Made by a program: the position numbers and the translations under genes. 7,825 bases of DNA from Paramuribaculum sp. (lineage in GTDB: Bacteria > Bacteroidota > Bacteroidia > Bacteroidales > Muribaculaceae): NCBI GenBank assembly GCA_029058455.1, contig JAIDXU010000363.1, positions 1 to 7,825 on the forward strand, in the 5' to 3' direction. The notes under the pieces are model-generated. The model did no database searches and was not told where the DNA came from. It saw only the letters and a list, made by a program, of their open reading frames with translations. Of the stretch, positions 7,320 to 7,825 are shown in pieces (the stretch's first letter is position 1; each line of letters starts with the position of its first letter).

Positions 7320-7825
7320 TCAATGGCAGCAGCCGTCGCCGCAGCCACATGAGTCGTGACCGCAGCCGTCGTTACAATGGTCGTGGCCGCAGCCGCAACC
7401 GCACTCGTGGGCGGGCTGAAGCTCCTCGGCGGTAGCGTCGCGCACGGTGATGATGTGACCTTTGAAACGCACATCCTTGCCTGCAAGAGGATTGTTGAAG
7501 TCCATCTTGACTTCGGTGTCGGTAACTTCGGTCACGAGACCTGACACACGAAATCCGTCGGAGGTCATCATAGGAAGCACGGCTCCGGGGGTGATGACTT
7601 CGGCGTCAAATTTGCCGTCAACCTCAAACACGTCTTTGGGGAGTGTGACAAATTTTTCGGGATCTACAGGCCCGTAGGCGTCATCGGCTTTGACCTTAAC
7701 GTCAAAGGTGCCGCCAGCCTCAAGGCCTTCAACAGCCTTTTCGAGGGGCACAATCAGTCCGGCCACACCGAATACAAACTTTTCGGGGTCGCCTTCGGGG
7801 GTTGTATATACGATGGTTTCGGTGC
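7320..7825 (-). CDS. slyD: SlyD-like FKBP-type peptidyl-prolyl cis-trans isomerase (partial, start outside window)
   Basis: The 3' part of the gene, 167 residues plus two bases of a codon, ending in TGA at 7322-7320. SlyD proteins are cytosolic proline isomerases and chaperones that also bind nickel and other metals. The frame stays open to the right edge, with coding-like residues TETIVYTTPEGDPEKFVFG before the GTG at 7766, so that GTG is internal and the true start lies beyond 7825. The segment with GLIVPLEKAVEGLEAG is the FKBP core. DAYGPVDPEKFVTLPKDVF leads into the inserted IF (flap) chaperone domain, and NNPLAGKDVRFKGHI returns to the FKBP fold, the same order as in E. coli SlyD. The last 29 residues hold 9 Cys and 5 His, including CGCGCGHDHC, and resemble the metal-binding tail of E. 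coli SlyD, although the spacing differs. It converges on the antiporter gene and shares its terminator. Missing the N-terminus, it cannot be checked for a signal peptide. Confidence 0.92.
   Translation of the reverse strand, partial: TETIVYTTPEGDPEKFVFGVAGLIVPLEKAVEGLEAGGTFDVKVKADDAYGPVDPEKFVTLPKDVFEVDGKFDAEVITPGAVLPMMTSDGFRVSGLVTEVTDTEVKMDFNNPLAGKDVRFKGHIITVRDATAEELQPAHECGCGCGHDHCNDGCGHDSCGCGDGCCH

Noticed and set aside
7764..7766. GTG at 7766 as a start codon for slyD
   Set aside because: The frame continues upstream to the window edge with plausible FKBP sequence, and starting here would cut the conserved core; the gene is simply truncated by the window.
1..7825. Search for CRISPR arrays, insertion sequences, tRNA or rRNA genes, riboswitches and phage or defence genes
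   Set aside because: No spaced repeat arrays, terminal inverted repeats, transposase frames, cloverleaf-like sequences or conserved riboswitch cores were seen; the window is nearly filled by housekeeping genes.

Overview
This window looks like ordinary chromosomal DNA from a Bacteroidales bacterium, most likely a gut anaerobe of the Muribaculaceae/Bacteroidaceae kind. Several signs point there: a 1187-residue single-chain pyruvate:ferredoxin oxidoreductase, start codons without Shine-Dalgarno sequences behind A-rich leaders, two upstream sites resembling the Bacteroidetes promoter (TTG, 20 bases, TAnnTTTG), and ftsX apparently followed by a DUF3098-type gene. The family assignment is an inference from gene style, not from a marker gene.

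Layout. At the left edge are the first 20 bases of a minus-strand gene (probable DUF3098 protein), then ftsX (51-935, minus), a divergent 210-base promoter region (936-1145), and the large nifJ gene (1146-4709, plus). A GC-rich hairpin terminator (about 4760-4814) closes nifJ. Next come a dGTP triphosphohydrolase gene (4871-6220, plus) and, 33 bases on, a sodium/calcium antiporter of the YrbG type (6254-7240, plus). A long hairpin (7255-7300) separates the antiporter from the convergent slyD-like FKBP isomerase gene, whose 3' part fills 7320-7825 on the minus strand and runs off the right edge.

How the genes work together. There is no sign of one shared pathway. FtsX belongs to cell division and wall remodelling. 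NifJ carries central fermentative carbon flow from pyruvate to acetyl-CoA, CO2 and reduced ferredoxin or flavodoxin. Dgt adjusts dNTP pools, the antiporter moves Ca2+ and Na+ across the inner membrane, and SlyD is a folding helper with a metal-binding tail. dgt and the antiporter may share a transcript. nifJ appears to be its own unit, and its heavy use of C-ending codons suggests high expression.

I found no mobile element, CRISPR array, tRNA, rRNA or recognisable new system. The most notable items are a six-cysteine cluster in the inter-domain segment of NifJ, the Cys/His-rich tail of SlyD, two closely matching divergent promoter candidates, a 9-base direct repeat in the nifJ leader, and a probable bidirectional terminator at the convergent gene pair.
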